Positions 62,480 to 64,000 of a DNA stretch of 64,000 nt are shown here, piece by piece. This DNA is from Asterias rubens (Eukaryota; Echinodermata; Asteroidea; Forcipulatida; Asteriidae): contig NC_047068.1 of NCBI RefSeq assembly GCF_902459465.1, positions 12,423,195-12,487,194 of the forward strand. Reading direction: 5' to 3'. The translations under genes were made by a program, and so were the position numbers. Numbering within the stretch: position 1 is the first letter of the stretch; each line of letters opens with the position of its first letter. The notes below the pieces were generated by a model. That model was not told where the DNA came from, searched no databases, and worked only from the letters and a program-made list of their open reading frames with translations.

Positions 62480-64000
62480 TGTTTTTTGTGTGTGTATTTG
62501 TCCATACATATCACAACTAGATAATCTGTCTCTGTTTGATTGTAATTAATTTATATATTAAGCCTTATTAGAAACTGCTATCCTGAGGGTCCTTTATACA
62601 ATGGTAACAAGTAAATAGTAACACAATTAGAAAAGCTACACTTGAATAATAATAAAAAACTGAGTGTATACCAAAAAGATAAATCTGACAAGATTAAACA
62701 AAACGTTGCATAAATATAATATATTTATGTATTGTATAAATAACATCACAAAAGCAGGGTGCATGATACTAAAACATGCACAAAACAATTGAAACTATAC
62801 ACGCACAGCAGATTACACCATCGTACACATACCATACTGCAGTTTTAAGCTAAATAAAGGCAAATATATAAGAGTTAATAGGTAACTCTAAAACAAGATA
62901 GAATAAACAGAAACCAGTTACCGTCAAAACAGCAAGATTCCGGCTAACCAATACACACATTTAAATTGGAATCAACAAAAGTCTAGTTGCAGTAAACGAC
63001 TCAAAAGTAAATGAGGTAAAAATCAAAAAGAGACCAAACAAAAAATAACCAAACCCCTGAAAAGAAATAGCATAGTATATATGGAGAGAATGGTAAAAGA
63101 TTGAAAGTTCAAACAATATAAATCGCAAAAGAAGAAAAAAAAGGGAAAAAAAGAAAAAAATAAATTTCTTTTTACACAGAGAGCATGGCTAGCACACGAC
63201 TCGTAATAATGAAATAGTGACAATCATAGCTTTTTGTGGAATCGAGCCCTGGTCCATTCAGTAAATAAGTGAATTAATAACATTTTAGGAACAACAATAA
63301 TAGTTATTGAAAAAGTATTAAGCAAAACAATAGCTCGTTTAGTAAACAAGCTTTTACATTCAGCATTAAAAATGATAGAACAGCAGTTTATACAGAATGA
63401 ATATGTGACACAAACGAAAAGCGAGAAAAAGTAAACAGTTACAAGACCTGGTGAATTGGAACATAATCATGTGTGACTCAACCGTGGACTATTCTGAGTC
63501 AATCCTTACATTGATCTGACCAATCAAACTGACCCTTCAGATTTACCATAGCCAAGAGCAAGTTCTAGTGCGCACATTAAGCCGACTACTGACCAGCAAC
63601 TTACATGCGTAGTGACGCACTCATTCAAATGACTGTTTGGAAGCCTAGTCAACAACTGGTACCACTGTATTCAACACTCCATTGCCTTCGGAATTTTCAT
63701 GGTGTCAATTGGTCCCCTCTACTTTACACATGTTAGCTTGGAACAGGCTATCTGGACCAGTGAAGAAACTATGGCCATGAGGCTGGTTCCAACCAATGGT
63801 CGACCAGCCTGGAATCGGAGTCAAATAGTCAACCTTTAGTTAACCATGGTGCACACTTGACCTTGCTCTTATTTCACCCTCAAAACTGACTCTGATACGA
63901 CCATGTTAGTCAGTCCTAGCATAGATCTGACTAGTAATCCATATGACTCTCTGAACTAAACACAACTGATTTGTCATTCCAAACTAACTTTGGTTTGACA
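62480..64000. other. Right-edge sequence; AT-rich then GC-richer from ~63460
   Basis: No exon recognised, although upstream exons of the minus-strand gene at 62273 might be expected here or beyond. From 63460 on, phrases such as GACTC(A/T)..GTCAAC..CTGACC recur irregularly, suggesting an old degenerate repeat. Confidence 0.3.

Overview
The window is animal nuclear DNA: AT-rich, gene-poor, with GT..AG introns, and dominated by short dispersed inverted-repeat elements. I judge it to be an echinoderm, most likely a sea star. This rests on the overall style and on repeat families I associate with starfish transcripts from memory; no database was searched.

Layout. (1) 1-6655, minus strand: ten exons of RRS1, a nucleolar 60S-assembly factor, whose 3' end runs off the left edge. 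(2) 7837-12138, plus strand: a complete seven-exon RPL18 gene (188 aa). RRS1 and RPL18 are divergent, about 1.2 kb start codon to start codon, so two genes acting on the 60S subunit share one upstream region. (3) 13749-23360, plus strand: a complete four-exon gene for a 340-aa single-pass membrane protein with a JmjC/cupin-like Fe(II)/2-oxoglutarate oxygenase domain. (4) About 24.8-61.7 kb: a gene desert made of TTAA-flanked MITEs, another palindromic repeat family, tRNA-derived SINE pieces, minisatellites and degenerate tandem repeats. (5) About 61.7-62.3 kb, minus strand: two well-bounded in-frame exons of an unrecognised gene whose remainder was not located.

The most notable structure is a 1,076-bp element (8970-10045) in RPL18 intron 3. 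It has near-perfect terminal inverted repeats of about 475 bp and a perfect 9-bp target-site duplication, as expected of a non-autonomous Mutator-like (long-TIR, foldback) transposon. Once transcribed it would fold into a very long hairpin. Other points of interest are the intron-rich RRS1, two almost identical 150-bp MITEs 1.8 kb apart, several TTAA-flanked MITE families, a 117-bp satellite-like unit found at three sites, and a 0.93-kb minisatellite that creates long spurious open frames.

No rRNA gene, intact tRNA, CRISPR array or intact transposase/reverse-transcriptase gene was seen.
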